This document shows, piece after piece, positions 18,120-27,300 of a DNA stretch of 64,000 nt (the first letter of the stretch is position 1; each line of letters opens with the position of its first letter). Both the position numbers and the translations under genes were made by a program. A model generated the notes under the pieces. The model saw only the letters and a list, made by a program, of their open reading frames with translations, had not been told where the DNA came from and did not search any database. Source of the DNA: Proteus vulgaris (GTDB lineage: Bacteria > Pseudomonadota > Gammaproteobacteria > Enterobacterales > Enterobacteriaceae); the NCBI RefSeq assembly GCF_016239305.1, contig NZ_JAEHOQ010000003.1, forward strand, positions 160,850 through 224,849, written 5' to 3'.

Positions 18120-19214
18120 ATGAGTAATTATATTTTTTATTATCTTTATATTTTAAACGGACCTTTAAAAGGTACTAAAACATCACTTTCATCTCATCAC
18201 TATTCTATTTTACTATACAATAGAGAAAAGAGAGAAAAGAGAGAAAAGAGAGAAAAGAGAGAAAACAGTAAAGATAAAATCAATCTATACATTCCTTTTA
18301 ATGATGATTTTTCAAATGTAATTATTGATATTAAACTTTATCAAAACAATGATGATAATATTTTAACCATAAAAAACAATAAATTAAATGAAGTTAAAAT
18401 AGAAAACTTAACATTAGATAAACCCATTTATTTAAATGATACCCCAATCTTATTAATTAGCAAATCAGATAATATAAATATTAAAAAGTTAAATTTAAGT
18501 TTAAATAAGATGAAAATAAAAACTTATTCAACTGTTTTTGTTTTTACCTTAACGTTCGTTTTTTTTACTTTATATTGTTTTTTTAAATATAATAAAGTTA
18601 TTGATAAAAATATTGATATACCAGTTCAGTTATCTTCTCTTCATTATAAAGGTGAAAACGACCATCTCTGCCTCTATGATGATTCAGATCTACAATGGAT
18701 AAAAGCAGAAAATAGAGAGGATGAATATATTTACGTTGATATTAATAAAATTAAAAATTCACTAATAGCCAGACAGCATAAAATCAATCACTTGATTTTA
18801 TCAGATAAAGAAAAACCAAAAGTAATATTTATTTATCAAAATAATGCTGAAAAGGAAAAGGAGATAAATACCATTCAAAATCAATTCCCCGATGATTGTT
18901 ACCCTGAGATTATTCCAATATCTATGGATAATTTAATCAATGAAATCAATAAAATCCCTTTTATTCGAAAATCTGACTATGAAATAAAGAAAGATAAAAA
19001 TAGGCTTGTATTAACATTTAACACAAACTTATCTTATCAAGATAAATCAGCGTTAAATCAATTTATCAAAAAACAAACATCCTTTTTTGGTAGAAAATTT
19101 ATATTTTACCAAGAGAATATAGGTAAATCTGAATTACAAAATAAAACCATGTTACAAGAAAGTAAAGGCTATATCTTTATTGATAATAAACACCTTTATT
19201 TTCCTAATGGATAA
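18120..19214 (+). CDS. prgH: T3SS inner-membrane ring protein PrgH/MxiG (SctD)
   Basis: 364 residues (PrgH is 392). The cytosolic N-terminal domain (YLYILNGPLKGTKTSLS) resembles the FHA-like start of PrgH/MxiG. One membrane helix lies at about residues 137-156 (TVFVFTLTFVFFTLYCFF), then a periplasmic ring-building domain. Oddity: residues 35-49 are four Arg-Glu-Lys units plus Arg-Glu-Asn, from a 9-bp tandem repeat (18222-18265) inside the cytosolic domain. The number of units can change without breaking the frame. First gene of the plus-strand prg/org operon. Confidence 0.87.
   Translation: MSNYIFYYLYILNGPLKGTKTSLSSHHYSILLYNREKREKREKREKRENSKDKINLYIPFNDDFSNVIIDIKLYQNNDDNILTIKNNKLNEVKIENLTLDKPIYLNDTPILLISKSDNINIKKLNLSLNKMKIKTYSTVFVFTLTFVFFTLYCFFKYNKVIDKNIDIPVQLSSLHYKGENDHLCLYDDSDLQWIKAENREDEYIYVDINKIKNSLIARQHKINHLILSDKEKPKVIFIYQNNAEKEKEINTIQNQFPDDCYPEIIPISMDNLINEINKIPFIRKSDYEIKKDKNRLVLTFNTNLSYQDKSALNQFIKKQTSFFGRKFIFYQENIGKSELQNKTMLQESKGYIFIDNKHLYFPNG
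18222..18265 (+). repeat. 9-bp tandem repeat inside prgH (Arg-Glu-Lys units)
   Basis: Four perfect copies of agagaaaag (18222-18230, 18231-18239, 18240-18248, 18249-18257) followed by 8 of 9 bases of a fifth (18258-18265). In phase with the reading frame. Confidence 0.97.
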
Positions 19215-19255
19215 AAATCTCATTTTTAAAAAGAATACTTTAAGAGAACAATATT

Positions 19256-19522
19256 ATGTCAACAACCCCAACAGGGAATGCGAATACTGAAGATGCAAGC
19301 TCAATTCAAAATATTGATGACTATTTTCAAAACCCCGTAAAAAACCAAAGCGAGGCTTTAAAGAAAGCCTTAGAAACATTAAAAATGGATACGTCTAATG
19401 CAGCGGCATTAGCAGATTATCAGGCAAAACTCGCGGAATATAATATAACGAGAAATGCTCAATCGACATCAATTAAAGTCGTAAAAGATCTTGCCATGAG
19501 CATTATTGGTAATATGCGCTAA
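19256..19522 (+). CDS. prgI: T3SS needle filament protein PrgI/MxiH (SctF)
   Basis: 88 residues (PrgI 80, MxiH 83): polar N-terminus, helix-turn-helix hairpin and the highly conserved C-terminal half (AALADYQAKLAEYNITRNAQ, then KVVKDLAMSIIGN), which aligns with the PrgI/MxiH needle core. Many copies form the extracellular needle. Located between prgH and prgJ with a good AGAGAACAA-like leader 5' of the ATG. Confidence 0.95.
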   Translation: MSTTPTGNANTEDASSIQNIDDYFQNPVKNQSEALKKALETLKMDTSNAAALADYQAKLAEYNITRNAQSTSIKVVKDLAMSIIGNMR

Positions 19523-19543
19523 CCTTTTATTTATGGAGTACGT

Positions 19544-19831
19544 ATGGCAATTACGCCCATCACATCTATTAATTTATCCACTTTATCTGACACATCTGAT
19601 GAACTAAGCCACGATACATTGTCATCCATAACAACAAAAAGTATTGCTAATAGTTTGCAATATGAACAACAGATACAAAAGAAACTTTCTACACTCAGTC
19701 AATTGACGGATGTTCAAAGTTATACCCAACTTCAAACAACGCTCAATGATTACACCATTAGGATGAATCTCGCCAGCACATTGGTTAGGAAATCATTAAA
19801 TGTTGTCGAAACATTATTAAAGGCACAATAG
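19544..19831 (+). CDS. prgJ: T3SS inner rod protein PrgJ/MxiI (SctI)
   Basis: 95 residues (PrgJ 101, MxiI 97). The C-terminal helix (LQTTLNDYTIRMNLASTLVR, then KSLNVVETLLKAQ) has the inner-rod pattern ending in a hydrophobic helix. It anchors the needle to the export gate and helps control needle length. Start ATG at 19544 follows TATGGAGTACGT (GGAG spacing about 6). Confidence 0.9.
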   Translation: MAITPITSINLSTLSDTSDELSHDTLSSITTKSIANSLQYEQQIQKKLSTLSQLTDVQSYTQLQTTLNDYTIRMNLASTLVRKSLNVVETLLKAQ

Positions 19832-19833
19832 TA

Positions 19834-20607
19834 ATGAGAGCTAAATCTTTATTATGCGCACTATTATTTTGTCTATTTCCATTGCTTTCGGGTTGTAAAG
19901 ATCAATCACTTTTGACGGGTCTTAATCAACGCCAAACAACACAAGTACAGGCGGTATTGCAAAAACATCACATTACAACAACTCAAATCGCGCTGGGTAA
20001 AGGTTTATTCGATATTACAGTTAAAAAAGAAGATTTTGCCATTGCAGTACAAATTTTAGAACAATATCAACTACCAACCAATGCACGTATCGAAGTGACA
20101 CAAATATTTCCTTCCGATGCATTAGTTTCTTCACCTCAGGCAGAAAAAGCGCGACTGATTTCTGCACTTGAGCAACGATTAGAACAATCCTTGATCACAA
20201 TTGACCATATTATTGATGCAAGGGTTCATATCAGTTATCCCCTTTCATTATCAGAGCGAGGAATATCGGCTCCTCATGCCTCTGCATTAATTTTTTATGA
20301 GGAAAATACATTGGATGGTGACCAGCTGAGTGAAGATGTCCGTGCTTTTATTAACAATGCATTTAGTGATATGAGTATAAATAATATTACTGTGTTACTT
20401 TATTCAAGGAATATAAATAAACTCACGAAGCCTAATATAGTTATCCCCGATGAAGATCATTCAATTTTCTTTCAATATGGCTGGTTAATTGCACTAGTAT
20501 CAATCAGTATCATCATTATTGCCGTTCTGGTGTTAATAAAGTATCGCCGCGAAAAAACAATATTGCGAGAGGAAAAACAAAACCATGCTCACTCTTCAGC
20601 AATTTGA
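19834..20607 (+). CDS. prgK: T3SS inner-membrane ring lipoprotein PrgK/MxiJ (SctJ)
   Basis: 257 residues (PrgK 252). Lipoprotein signal with lipobox LLSGC (Cys21), the YscJ/FliF ring-building domains (LNQRQTTQVQAVLQKHHI; KARLISALEQRLEQSLITID), and a C-terminal membrane helix at about residues 217-240 followed by a basic tail. Starts 2 bp after prgJ and overlaps orgA by 23 bp. Confidence 0.96.
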   Translation: MRAKSLLCALLFCLFPLLSGCKDQSLLTGLNQRQTTQVQAVLQKHHITTTQIALGKGLFDITVKKEDFAIAVQILEQYQLPTNARIEVTQIFPSDALVSSPQAEKARLISALEQRLEQSLITIDHIIDARVHISYPLSLSERGISAPHASALIFYEENTLDGDQLSEDVRAFINNAFSDMSINNITVLLYSRNINKLTKPNIVIPDEDHSIFFQYGWLIALVSISIIIIAVLVLIKYRREKTILREEKQNHAHSSAI

Positions 20608-21142
20608 ACAACTATCTATTGTGATGTATGAACCATTACAATATATCCATCAAGATTATTATCAATTAGCGACACCCAATGACGATCTCATTTGGCAAAA
20701 GCTTTCAAATCGGCAACTTATTCAACAATACCATCTCAAAACAGAAATTGATTTTGATCTTGAGAATGATCCTGTAGCTAGCAAACTAGTTACACAATGG
20801 TCACTCTTACCTCAATGTGCACTTTTTTTAGGGTATTTTTTCTCATCATCGGCTCTTTTACAGGTTGATAATTACTATCAATTATCCCCGACTTTACGCG
20901 CATTTCTTTCTCTAAAACCTATTGTATTTGCTGAAGAAAAAATAGATGACACTATTGGAGAGCCTCAATATATTGGATATGAACTCTTATTTGACTTTAT
21001 TTCTTCGATATCCGATGCGTTAGCACAACGCTTTGTACTCTGCTTCCCTAAAGAAAAAAAGCGAATTACGTTACCTGCAAAATTGCATTTATCACATTCT
21101 ATTTTCCTTTTGGTACTGAATTATGTTGCGATCCCTGCCTGA
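20585..21142 (+). CDS. orgA: T3SS sorting-platform accessory protein OrgA/MxiK (SctK)
   Basis: 185 residues (OrgA 199). Begins MLTLQQFEQLSIVMYEPLQY and lacks membrane segments, consistent with the OrgA/MxiK adaptor that links the SctD ring to the SctQ pods. The family is weakly conserved. The call is supported by the overlap with prgK (23 bp) and orgB (20 bp), the same order as in Salmonella. Confidence 0.82.
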   Translation: MLTLQQFEQLSIVMYEPLQYIHQDYYQLATPNDDLIWQKLSNRQLIQQYHLKTEIDFDLENDPVASKLVTQWSLLPQCALFLGYFFSSSALLQVDNYYQLSPTLRAFLSLKPIVFAEEKIDDTIGEPQYIGYELLFDFISSISDALAQRFVLCFPKEKKRITLPAKLHLSHSIFLLVLNYVAIPA

Positions 21143-21794
21143 AACTCTTTTGAGGTATACCTGTGAAGGGGTACTTATCCGTTCTCGCTATCTACGACAA
21201 TTAGATAATATTCGCAGAATAGAGCAAATGACGCATAAAAGAGTGAAAAAGCGACTGATTGAACTCGATAAAAAGCAAGAATTACAATCTGTTGAAAATA
21301 AAAAACAAGCTTACGCAACAGGGTTACACGCATTATTAGGCGATATCCTGACGCTATGCACACAATATCACACCGAATTATGTCGTCACGAAATACAACA
21401 AAGAGAATTAATTGTTCAAGAAATTGCCCACTATTTTCAATCACCACAAATGCAAATAGAACTAACAAAACATCTGATCACCACAGTACCAACAGAGACT
21501 AAATTAACACTAAAGATCCCGAAAACACTGCGTTCTTATGTAGAAAAATCACTTAATGGCCTAGATGTTGATTTGATCTTTCATAATGAATCTACACTTT
21601 CTATCAATTCGGGATCACATGTTGTTTTTTTTGATCCCCCTTTATTCAAACAAGATCTAAAAAAGCAGTTTCATCAAAGCTATTCAGAGAAAAATCACAT
21701 GCTATTTTCTCAAGAAGTAAAAACGCAATTATTAGCCTATATACAAGAATTTGATGAAAATACGGTAAATAAAGGTACTCACGATGAAAATTGA
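21123..21794 (+). CDS. orgB: T3SS ATPase stator protein OrgB/MxiN (SctL)
   Basis: 223 residues (OrgB 226). A basic N-terminal helix region (RYLRQLDNIRRIEQMTHKRV) leads to a long coiled coil, then a C-terminal FliH/V-ATPase-E-like domain (LKIPKTLRSYVEKSLNGLDV). It forms the spokes between the C-ring pods and the InvC-type ATPase. Overlaps its neighbours on both sides (20 and 11 bp). Confidence 0.87.
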   Translation: MLRSLPETLLRYTCEGVLIRSRYLRQLDNIRRIEQMTHKRVKKRLIELDKKQELQSVENKKQAYATGLHALLGDILTLCTQYHTELCRHEIQQRELIVQEIAHYFQSPQMQIELTKHLITTVPTETKLTLKIPKTLRSYVEKSLNGLDVDLIFHNESTLSINSGSHVVFFDPPLFKQDLKKQFHQSYSEKNHMLFSQEVKTQLLAYIQEFDENTVNKGTHDEN

Positions 21795-22221
21795 TCCTCA
21801 ATATATTACCCATCAAATTAATAACGCAAAAGCAACACCTCATAGCTTATCGTCAGCATTAATAACCTCAAAAGAGGATCCCCTACAAGCGTCTCTTAAC
21901 CAAGATTTTTATCAACAACTACAAAATCTCAATCTTAACAATGCAAAAGATATTCTTTCTTTTTTAGTACAGTATGATGTTAAAAATAAAGGTAACCAAA
22001 CAATTAAAGAAAATCGCCAACGGGCCATCTTAATATATGCACGCCAACAAAGTGCTTTAGAACACACAGAAAACCAAGATGAAATCAATCAGGCCTTGAT
22101 TTCATTTCTCTCTTATCAAGGTTTTTATCATCAAACTACCCTCGAATTATTGGGCATGACAGATAACCAAGATACTTATGAGGGATTTTTCAAACCAGAT
22201 AGCGCATCGTTTTCATTTTGA
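21784..22221 (+). CDS. small protein at the end of the prg/org operon, OrgC-like by position
   Basis: 145 residues, hydrophilic, Gln/Asn-rich, no signal or membrane helix. It overlaps orgB by 11 bp, so it belongs to the operon. In Salmonella the same place is held by orgC, a secreted protein of similar size that promotes needle assembly. I see no sequence feature strong enough to prove homology, so the name is a positional guess. Its stop codon is the last base before the soxR stop, marking the right edge of the T3SS island. Confidence 0.6.
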   Translation: MKIDPQYITHQINNAKATPHSLSSALITSKEDPLQASLNQDFYQQLQNLNLNNAKDILSFLVQYDVKNKGNQTIKENRQRAILIYARQQSALEHTENQDEINQALISFLSYQGFYHQTTLELLGMTDNQDTYEGFFKPDSASFSF

Positions 22222-22671
22222 TTATAGGATCTGGGGCCCCGCCCCTTTTTCACCTAAAATATCATCAGGATTACGTAACGGACAATCACTCAATGATAGA
22301 CAACCACAACCAATACAGTGGTCAAGTCCGTTACGTAATCGTTTCAGACGACGAATGCGTTCATCTAGCCGTACTTTCCAATCCGTTGATATTTCGTGCC
22401 ATTGTTCTGCCGTTAATTTACTATTTGGCGGATACTTTCCCAATATTTCTTGGATTTCTTTTAACGGGATCCCCGTACTTTGAGCTGCCTTGATAATTGC
22501 CACATAACGCAATACAACAGGTGGGTAACGACGCTGATTACCTGCACTTCGATAACTTTCAATTAAACCTTTTTCTTCATAAAAATGAAGTGTTGAAATA
22601 GCAACACCACTACGCTTTGCCACTTCACCTACTGTAAGTGCTCTATTGAAATCTATTTTCTCTTTTTCCAT
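22222..22671 (-). CDS. soxR: redox-sensing transcription activator SoxR (MerR family)
   Basis: 149 residues (E. coli SoxR 154). MerR helix-turn-helix at residues 12-50 (LTVGEVAKRSGVAISTLHFY), dimerisation coiled coil, and the [2Fe-2S] ligands Cys119, Cys122, Cys124 and Cys130 in CIGCGCLSLSDC, with the exact spacing and even numbering of E. coli SoxR. Oxidation of the cluster activates target promoters. There is no soxS beside it; instead the divergent gene is a MexGHI-like efflux operon with a perfect SoxR promoter, the Pseudomonas-like arrangement. It abuts the end of the T3SS operon tail to tail with no spacer. Confidence 0.95.
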   Translation of the reverse strand: MEKEKIDFNRALTVGEVAKRSGVAISTLHFYEEKGLIESYRSAGNQRRYPPVVLRYVAIIKAAQSTGIPLKEIQEILGKYPPNSKLTAEQWHEISTDWKVRLDERIRRLKRLRNGLDHCIGCGCLSLSDCPLRNPDDILGEKGAGPQIL

Positions 22672-22680
22672 CTTTTCCTC

Positions 22681-22732
22681 TTGACCTCAACTTAACTTGA
22701 GGTTTTATAGTCCTCTCCTCAAATTAAGTCAA
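22681..22732. promoter_or_regulatory. SoxR box with overlapping divergent promoters for mexGHI and soxR
   Basis: An 18-bp palindromic SoxR box (22685-22702, cctcaa-cttaac-ttgagg, one base from the consensus) lies in a 19-bp spacer between -35 ttgacc (22681-22686) and -10 tatagt (22706-22711) reading right; the long spacer is the hallmark of SoxR-activated promoters. Reading left there is a normal promoter for soxR: -35 TTGACT (22732-22727), 17-bp spacer, -10 TATAAA (22709-22704). The soxR transcript would begin inside the box, which would give autorepression (inference). Confidence 0.88.
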
Positions 22733-22781
22733 GCCAGTGGGATGCTGGTTTTTGTTTTTTAAGATTATTAAGGTCAGATGA

Positions 22782-23219
22782 ATGCCAAATTCAATTGCAC
22801 GTATTCTCGAAAGCCGCTCTTTATGGTTTATCGCTAGATTACTTATTCTTGTTTTATTTCTTTCTTCTGGCTTTGCCAAAGTCTTTGATTACGAGAATAG
22901 CTTGGCGGAAATGCGTGCGGCGGGATTGGAGCCTGATTGGTTTTTTAATATTGCCACTGCGATCGTCTTATTTTGTGGCTCACTTTTAGTGCTTTTCGAT
23001 CGCTATCTATGGCTAGGTGCTGGCGCTTTAGCTGTCTTTTTATTTTTAACTATTGTGATTGTTCATACCTTTTGGGATATGACGGGAGACAAAGCCATGC
23101 TGTCGATGTTTTTTGCAGTAGAGCATCTAGCCGTTATTGGTGGATTAATGACCACAGCAATGGCAAGTCATTTCAGAGCGTTATGGAAAAAAACTAACGC
23201 AGAACACCATAAAAAATAG
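22782..23219 (+). CDS. mexG: DoxX-family membrane protein, MexG-like
   Basis: 145 residues with four hydrophobic helices (FIARLLILVLFLSSGFAKVF; FFNIATAIVLFCGSLLVLF; WLGAGALAVFLFLTIVIVHT; FFAVEHLAVIGGLMTTAMA) and the DoxX motif SGFAKVFDY. Size and context equal Pseudomonas MexG, the DoxX-type inner-membrane subunit encoded first in the SoxR-controlled mexGHI-opmD operon, where it binds a redox-active phenazine. The gene is directly downstream of the SoxR-type promoter and 30 bp before the adaptor gene. Confidence 0.82.
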   Translation: MPNSIARILESRSLWFIARLLILVLFLSSGFAKVFDYENSLAEMRAAGLEPDWFFNIATAIVLFCGSLLVLFDRYLWLGAGALAVFLFLTIVIVHTFWDMTGDKAMLSMFFAVEHLAVIGGLMTTAMASHFRALWKKTNAEHHKK

Positions 23220-23249
23220 AAAAACAGTCACTATGGGATCAACGATAAT

Positions 23250-24356
23250 ATGAATAAAAAACTTACTCTTACTGTATGTGCTTCACTCTTTTTACTCAGT
23301 GCAGGTGCAGCGGTTTATGCGACAACATCATCTGATGAAGATGTATCACAGCAATTTGCTTACCCACCGACCAAAGTAGCATTAGCGACCGTACAATCAT
23401 CAAAATTACCAAATAATATGCAAGGCGTTGGGGAATTAGAAGCCGTGCGCCAAGTCTATTTAGCCGCTGAAACTAATGGTCGTATTGCCGTGATTAATTT
23501 TGAGTCAGGGCAAACTGTTAAGGCGGGTCAAGTTTTAGCTAAATTAAATGATGAACCTGAACAGGCGGAATTATTGCGTTTACAAGCACAATTAACTAAC
23601 GCAGATAAACTCTATTCCCGTACAAGACAACTTTATAGTAAAAATGTCGCAGCCGCTGCACAATTAGACAGCACATTATCTGAGCGCGATATGATTGCTG
23701 CCTCCATTCGTGAAGTAAAAGCGCGAATTGCACAGAAAACAATAAAAGCTCCTTTTGACGGCATTGTCGGGATAAAACTTGTTCATGAAGGACAATACCT
23801 CAATGCAGGTGAACGTGTAGCATCTTTAGTCGATGCAAGTCATTTAAAACTCAACTTTTCACTTGATGAGCAAGCTGCCCCCAAAATTTCCATAAAACAG
23901 CCTATCAATATCGAGGTTGATGCTTATCCAGAAATGGTATTTACAGGTTCTATTAATGCCGTCGATCCTCTTATTGGCCCTTCTCGTACTGTACAAGTAC
24001 AAGCTGTTTTACCTAATACCGATAACAAATTAAAAGCAGGCATGTTTGCCCGTGTACAAGTTACTTCTCCAGATAGTCCTATGGTATTAACCGTACCAGA
24101 AACAGCAGTTACTTATACTGCCTATGGAGATACCGTGTTTGTAGCGCAATCTGACAATCAAAAAAACCTTATCGCTAAGCGTGTCTCTGTGAAAGTTGGA
24201 TTGCGCTACAACGGCATGATCGAGATAAAAGAAGGCTTAGCCCTTGGTGATCAAATTGTCTCATCTGGCCAAATTAAATTAAGTGATGGCATCTCAATTG
24301 AAGCGATTGAGCAAGATACCTTAGCGCTCGCTCAATCTGCGACAACAAAACCATAA
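23250..24356 (+). CDS. mexH: RND efflux periplasmic adaptor, MexH-like
   Basis: 368 residues. N-terminal signal-like helix (LTVCASLFLLSAGAAVYA), lipoyl/barrel-sandwich halves (GRIAVINFESGQTVKAGQVL and IKAPFDGIVGIKLVHEGQYL) around a short coiled-coil hairpin, then beta-barrel and membrane-proximal domains. No lipobox Cys is evident. It connects the MexI-like pump to an outer-membrane channel. No channel gene (OpmD-type) follows, so a TolC encoded elsewhere is the likely partner (inference). Confidence 0.92.
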   Translation: MNKKLTLTVCASLFLLSAGAAVYATTSSDEDVSQQFAYPPTKVALATVQSSKLPNNMQGVGELEAVRQVYLAAETNGRIAVINFESGQTVKAGQVLAKLNDEPEQAELLRLQAQLTNADKLYSRTRQLYSKNVAAAAQLDSTLSERDMIAASIREVKARIAQKTIKAPFDGIVGIKLVHEGQYLNAGERVASLVDASHLKLNFSLDEQAAPKISIKQPINIEVDAYPEMVFTGSINAVDPLIGPSRTVQVQAVLPNTDNKLKAGMFARVQVTSPDSPMVLTVPETAVTYTAYGDTVFVAQSDNQKNLIAKRVSVKVGLRYNGMIEIKEGLALGDQIVSSGQIKLSDGISIEAIEQDTLALAQSATTKP

Positions 24357-24368
24357 CGGGAGTTAATA

Positions 24369-27300
24369 ATGAAGTTTACCGATATTTTTGTTCGGCGACC
24401 TGTTTTGGCATTAGTTGTTAGCACATTGATCCTTTTACTGGGCGTATTTGCGTTCAGTAAACTGCCTGTTCGCCAATACCCAATGCTACAGAATTCAACG
24501 ATTACGATTGCAACAGATTATCCTGGCGCTTCGTCTGAGCTTATGCAGGGATTTGTTACCCAACCAATTACACAAGCGGTTTCCTCTGTTGAGGGTGTTG
24601 ATTATATTTCTTCATCTTCAGTACAAGGTAAAAGTTTAGTCACCGTTCGAATGGAATTAAACCGTGATCCGACTCAAGCCTTAACGCAAGTTATGGCGAA
24701 GGTAAATCAAGTTCGTTATAAGTTGCCAGAACAAGCTTATGATCCGGTGATTGAGCTTTCATCAGGAGAATCAACAGCGGTAGCTTATGTGGGTTTCTCA
24801 AGTGAACAGCTTTCTATTCCTGAACTCACAGACTACCTTTCTCGCGTTGTTGAACCGATGTTCTCATCCATTAATGGCGTTGCTAAAGTGCAAGTTTTTG
24901 GTGGTCAACAATTGGCCATGCGCTTGTGGTTAGATGCAGATAAATTAGCAGGCCGTAACTTAACAGCTAGCGATGTGGCAGAGGCAGTTCGCCGTAATAA
25001 CTATCAAGCTGCACCAGGTAAAGTTGAAGGTGAGTTCGTTATTGCTAACGTTTATGTTAATACTGATTTAACTAATGTCGAAGAATTTAAAGACATGGTT
25101 ATCACTAATGATGGTAATAATCTTGTCCGTTTACGTGATATTGGTACTGTCGAGCTAGGTGCCGCAGCCACTGAAACCAGCGGTATTATGAATGGTAAAA
25201 AGGCCGTGTTTTTGGGTTTATTCCCGACACCAACAGGTAACCCACTCGTGATTGTTGATGGTATTAGAGATCATCTAATCGATATTGAAAAAACCTTACC
25301 TCCTAGTGTCGATGTAGAACTAGCATTTGAAACTTCACGTTTTATCAAAGCCTCTATTAACCAAGTAGTACAAACATTAATTGAAGCGATTTTAATCGTT
25401 ATCGCGGTCATCTACCTCTGTTTAGGATCATTTCGTTCAGTTCTTATTCCTGTACTTGCCATTCCGTTATCAATGCTAGGTGCCGCTGGATTAATGCTTG
25501 CCTTTGGCTTTAGTATTAACTTGCTCACCTTGCTAGCAATGGTTTTAGCCATTGGACTTGTGGTAGATGATGCCATTGTTGTTGTTGAAAACGTTCATCG
25601 ACATATTGAAGAAGGACTATCACCTGTTCAGGCTGCGTTGGTAGGAGCAAGAGAAGTTGCCGGCCCTGTTATTGCAATGACGATTACATTAGCTGCCGTT
25701 TATGCTCCTATTGGTTTAATGGCTGGATTAACAGGCGCATTATTTAAAGAGTTCGCCATAACGCTGGCAGGTAGTGTGATTGTATCCGGTATTGTGGCAT
25801 TAACGTTATCCCCCGTGATGAGCTCATTAATGCTAAAACCAAAAGAAAATGAAGGCAAAATGGCTAAAATGGCTGAGTTTGTTTTCGATAAGATGGCTCA
25901 CTACTATGGCTATGTCCTTAATTTTTCTTTAGCTAATCGCTGGTTAACTGTTGTTTTTGCCTTAGCCGTGTTTGTCAGCTTACCGTTTTTATATAGCCAG
26001 ACAAAACAAGAGCTGGCACCTTCAGAAGATCAGGCGAGCGTTTTAACTGCTGTAAAAGCGCCACAACATGCAAACCTTGCCTATGCTGAGCGTTTTAATC
26101 AGAAACTAGATGAAATTTATATGAGTCTGCCTGAAACTGACAGCACATGGATAATTAATGGTACTGATGGTCCATCAGCTAGCTTTGGTGGAATTAACTT
26201 TGATGGCTGGGATTTACGGGATCGCAACGCAGATCAAATCCAAGCTGATTTGCAAAATCGCGTCAATAATGTGGAAGGTACCAGTATTTTTGCTTTCCAA
26301 TTAGCCTCTCTACCCGGCTCAGTGGGTGGATTACCTGTACAAATGGTGCTACGTAGCCCATTAGGTTATCCGGTTTTGTTTGAAACAATGGAACAAATAA
26401 AACAGCAAGCCAGAGAAAGCGGTTTATTTGTCGTGGTGGATAGCGATTTAGATTACAACAATCCCGTTGTTCAAGTTGCCATAGATCGAACTAAAGCTAA
26501 TAGTTTAGGCATTCGTATGCAGGATATTGGTGAATCACTCTCACTATTAGTGGGTGAACACTATATTAACCGTTTTGGTATGGATGGACGTTCTTATGAC
26601 GTTATTCCACAAAGTGTACGCCATCAACGCTTAACGCCTGCGGCTCTTGCTGGGCACTATATTCGAACTCAAGATAATGTGTTAATTCCATTATCAACTG
26701 TTGTGAATATTACGACGCAAGTTGAACCGAATAAACTGACACAGTTTAATCAACAAAACGCAGCTATTTTCCAAGCGATCCCCGCACCTGGCGTCACCAT
26801 GGGGCAAGCGGTCGCCTTTCTTGAAACCGTGGCAGATTCATTACCCGCAGGATTTAGTCATGATTGGCAATCTGATTCTCGCCAATTTACCCAAGAAGGA
26901 AATACATTAGTCTTTGCCTTTATTGCAGCGCTTATCATTATTTACTTAGTATTAGCTGCGCAATATGAAAGCTTGGTCGATCCTTTAATTATCTTAATCA
27001 CAGTACCATTATCAATTTGTGGCGCTTTAGTACCATTAGCGTTAGGTATGGTGACACTAAATATCTATACTCAAATTGGTTTAGTCACATTGATAGGACT
27101 TATCAGTAAGCACGGAATTTTAATGGTGGAATTTGCCAATGAGCTGCAAGTTCATAAAAACCTAAACCGTCGTGACGCCATTATTGAAGCAGCAAAAATC
27201 CGCTTACGTCCTGTATTAATGACTACTGCGGCAATGGTTATTGGGCTTATTCCACTTTTATTTGCCGGTGGCGCTGGAGCGAATAGCCGCTATGGATTAG

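Noticed and set aside
22712..22734. Second SoxR box right of the main one
   Set aside because: Only the first half (cctcaa) fits; the remainder is better explained as the soxR -35 element.
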